From positions 1 to 6,733 of the forward strand of contig DAHUZG010000316.1 in assembly GCA_027306715.1 (NCBI GenBank): 6,733 bases of DNA, written 5' to 3'. Under the pieces are notes generated by a model. The model was not told where the DNA came from, ran no database searches, and worked only from the letters and a program-made list of their open reading frames with translations. Made by a program: the position numbers and the translations under genes. The DNA comes from Acidimicrobiaceae bacterium (lineage in GTDB: Bacteria; Actinomycetota; Acidimicrobiia; Acidimicrobiales; Bog-793). This document shows, piece after piece, positions 5,962 to 6,733 of this stretch (the stretch's first letter is position 1; each line of letters begins with the position of its first letter).

Positions 5962-6733
5962 TCAGAGCGCGGCGTGCTCGGACTGGAGCTGCCAGCGCAG
6001 CGAGCGCCGGGCGACGGCGCCGAAGCCGACGTTGAGGATCCAACCGAGCGTCCCGCCGACCACGATCCCGGCGTACATCGTCGGGATGGCGCTCGCCTCC
6101 TCGGCGCTCAGCACGAACGAGCCGAGGCCGCCCGAGCCCGCCACGAGCTCGACCGAGACGGTGACGACGAGCGCAAGGCTGATCGCGACCTGGATGCCGC
6201 TGGCGATCATGGGCGACGCCGCGGGCAGCACGACGCGGGCGAGCAGCCGCCACCCCCGCAGCTCGAGCGTCCTGGCGGTGTCGAGGAGGCGGTTGTCGAC
6301 CTGATGGACGGCGTAGCGGGTGTTGATGAACACCGGCCAGAAGGAGGTGAAGGCAACGAGCCCGGCGGTCATCTTCAACCCGATCCCGGCGAGCAGGATG
6401 GCGATCGGGATGAGAGCCAACGACGGCAGCGGCCGCATCATCCGAACCAGTGCCTCGGTGAGGTCCTCTGCGACGGTCGAGCGGCCGACCAGGGTGCCGA
6501 GGGCGATGCCGGCGACGACGGCGAGGCCGACGCCGACGGCCCAGGCCTCGAGCGTCGCAGCAAGGCTCGAGGCGAGCTGGCCCCGGGAGCTGACGAGGTG
6601 CCGGGCCGTCGCCGGGACCGAGGCGAGGGCGGTCGGACCGACCGCCCCTGAAGCGCTCACCACCTCCCAGATCCCGATGGCGGCGGCGACCCCGACCAGA
6701 TTCAGGGCGAGCGGCCGCCAGCGGCCGCGGGGG
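5962..6733 (-). CDS. ABC importer permease, SsuC/TauC type (first permease), 5' end outside window
   Basis: 256 residues are visible and the frame is still open at the right edge. The visible sequence starts just before a first membrane segment (LALNLVGVAAAIGIWEVVSA, about 6708-6650), so only a short N-terminus is missing; the GTG at 6663 would cut that segment and is unlikely to be the start. The BPD_transp_1 core follows, with a periplasmic helix region, FTSFWPVFINT, and an EAA loop at about 6200-6282 reading DTARTLELRG then VVLPAASP. Aligned with the neighbouring permease, the normally conserved EAA Gly is Glu here (codon at 6262-6264). The gene ends two bases before the next permease start, so they are one operon. 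The two permeases are related but clearly different paralogues, consistent with a heterodimeric channel. The binding protein, if in the operon, would lie beyond the right edge. Confidence 0.93.
   Translation of the reverse strand, partial: PRGRWRPLALNLVGVAAAIGIWEVVSASGAVGPTALASVPATARHLVSSRGQLASSLAATLEAWAVGVGLAVVAGIALGTLVGRSTVAEDLTEALVRMMRPLPSLALIPIAILLAGIGLKMTAGLVAFTSFWPVFINTRYAVHQVDNRLLDTARTLELRGWRLLARVVLPAASPMIASGIQVAISLALVVTVSVELVAGSGGLGSFVLSAEEASAIPTMYAGIVVGGTLGWILNVGFGAVARRSLRWQLQSEHAAL

Noticed and set aside
4805..6304. A 499-residue plus-strand frame opposite the ABC operon
   Set aside because: The composition is biased toward charged and Arg/Ala/Pro residues with no recognisable fold, and the minus strand carries intact ABC motifs.
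6711..6728. Two GCGGCCGC palindromes 10 bases apart, forming an inverted repeat
   Set aside because: They lie inside permease codons for an Arg/Gly/Trp-rich N-terminus, and another GCGGCCGC occurs at 6429-6436. This is expected from base composition.

Overview
The window is very GC-rich, with strong G/C preference at third codon positions and Shine-Dalgarno-type ribosome sites. This fits an actinobacterium or another high-GC soil-type bacterium. Nothing in the window fixes the lineage, and there are no RNA genes, CRISPR arrays, insertion sequences or phage genes.

Left edge (1-152): the minus strand encodes an unmistakable piece of N-acetylmuramic acid 6-phosphate etherase (MurQ). It runs off the left edge and has lost its N-terminal ~55 codons. 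At about 141-152 it abuts, head to head, a plus-strand GH38 alpha-mannosidase that has also lost its N-terminal ~60 codons. Both promoters and both start regions are missing at the same point. This is either a real deletion between two divergent genes or an assembly/amplification join. It is the most unusual thing in the window.

Plus strand (about 150-4187): the rest of the GH38 alpha-mannosidase has an intact catalytic and metal site. A 69-base gap with three 14-15 base direct repeats follows, then a complete aldo/keto reductase of the YajO type with its own strong ribosome site. The two could be one transcript. With the murQ piece, they suggest a sugar or glycan salvage neighbourhood.

Minus strand (4228-6733): an ABC importer operon of the nitrate/sulfonate/taurine (SsuBC/TauBC-like) class is transcribed toward the mannosidase/reductase pair. 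Reading in its own direction, the order is permease (5' end outside the window), second permease, ATPase. The genes are tightly coupled: a 2-base gap, then an 8-base overlap. The two different permeases probably form a heterodimer in the membrane, with an ATPase dimer on the cytoplasmic side. The substrate-binding protein is not in the window and may lie beyond the right edge, so the substrate cannot be named. The convergent gap at 4188-4227 holds a GC-rich inverted repeat that may act as a two-way terminator.

I see no clearly new molecular system. The points worth checking are the murQ/GH38 junction, a Gly-to-Glu change in the EAA loop of one permease, and small in-frame or intergenic repeats.
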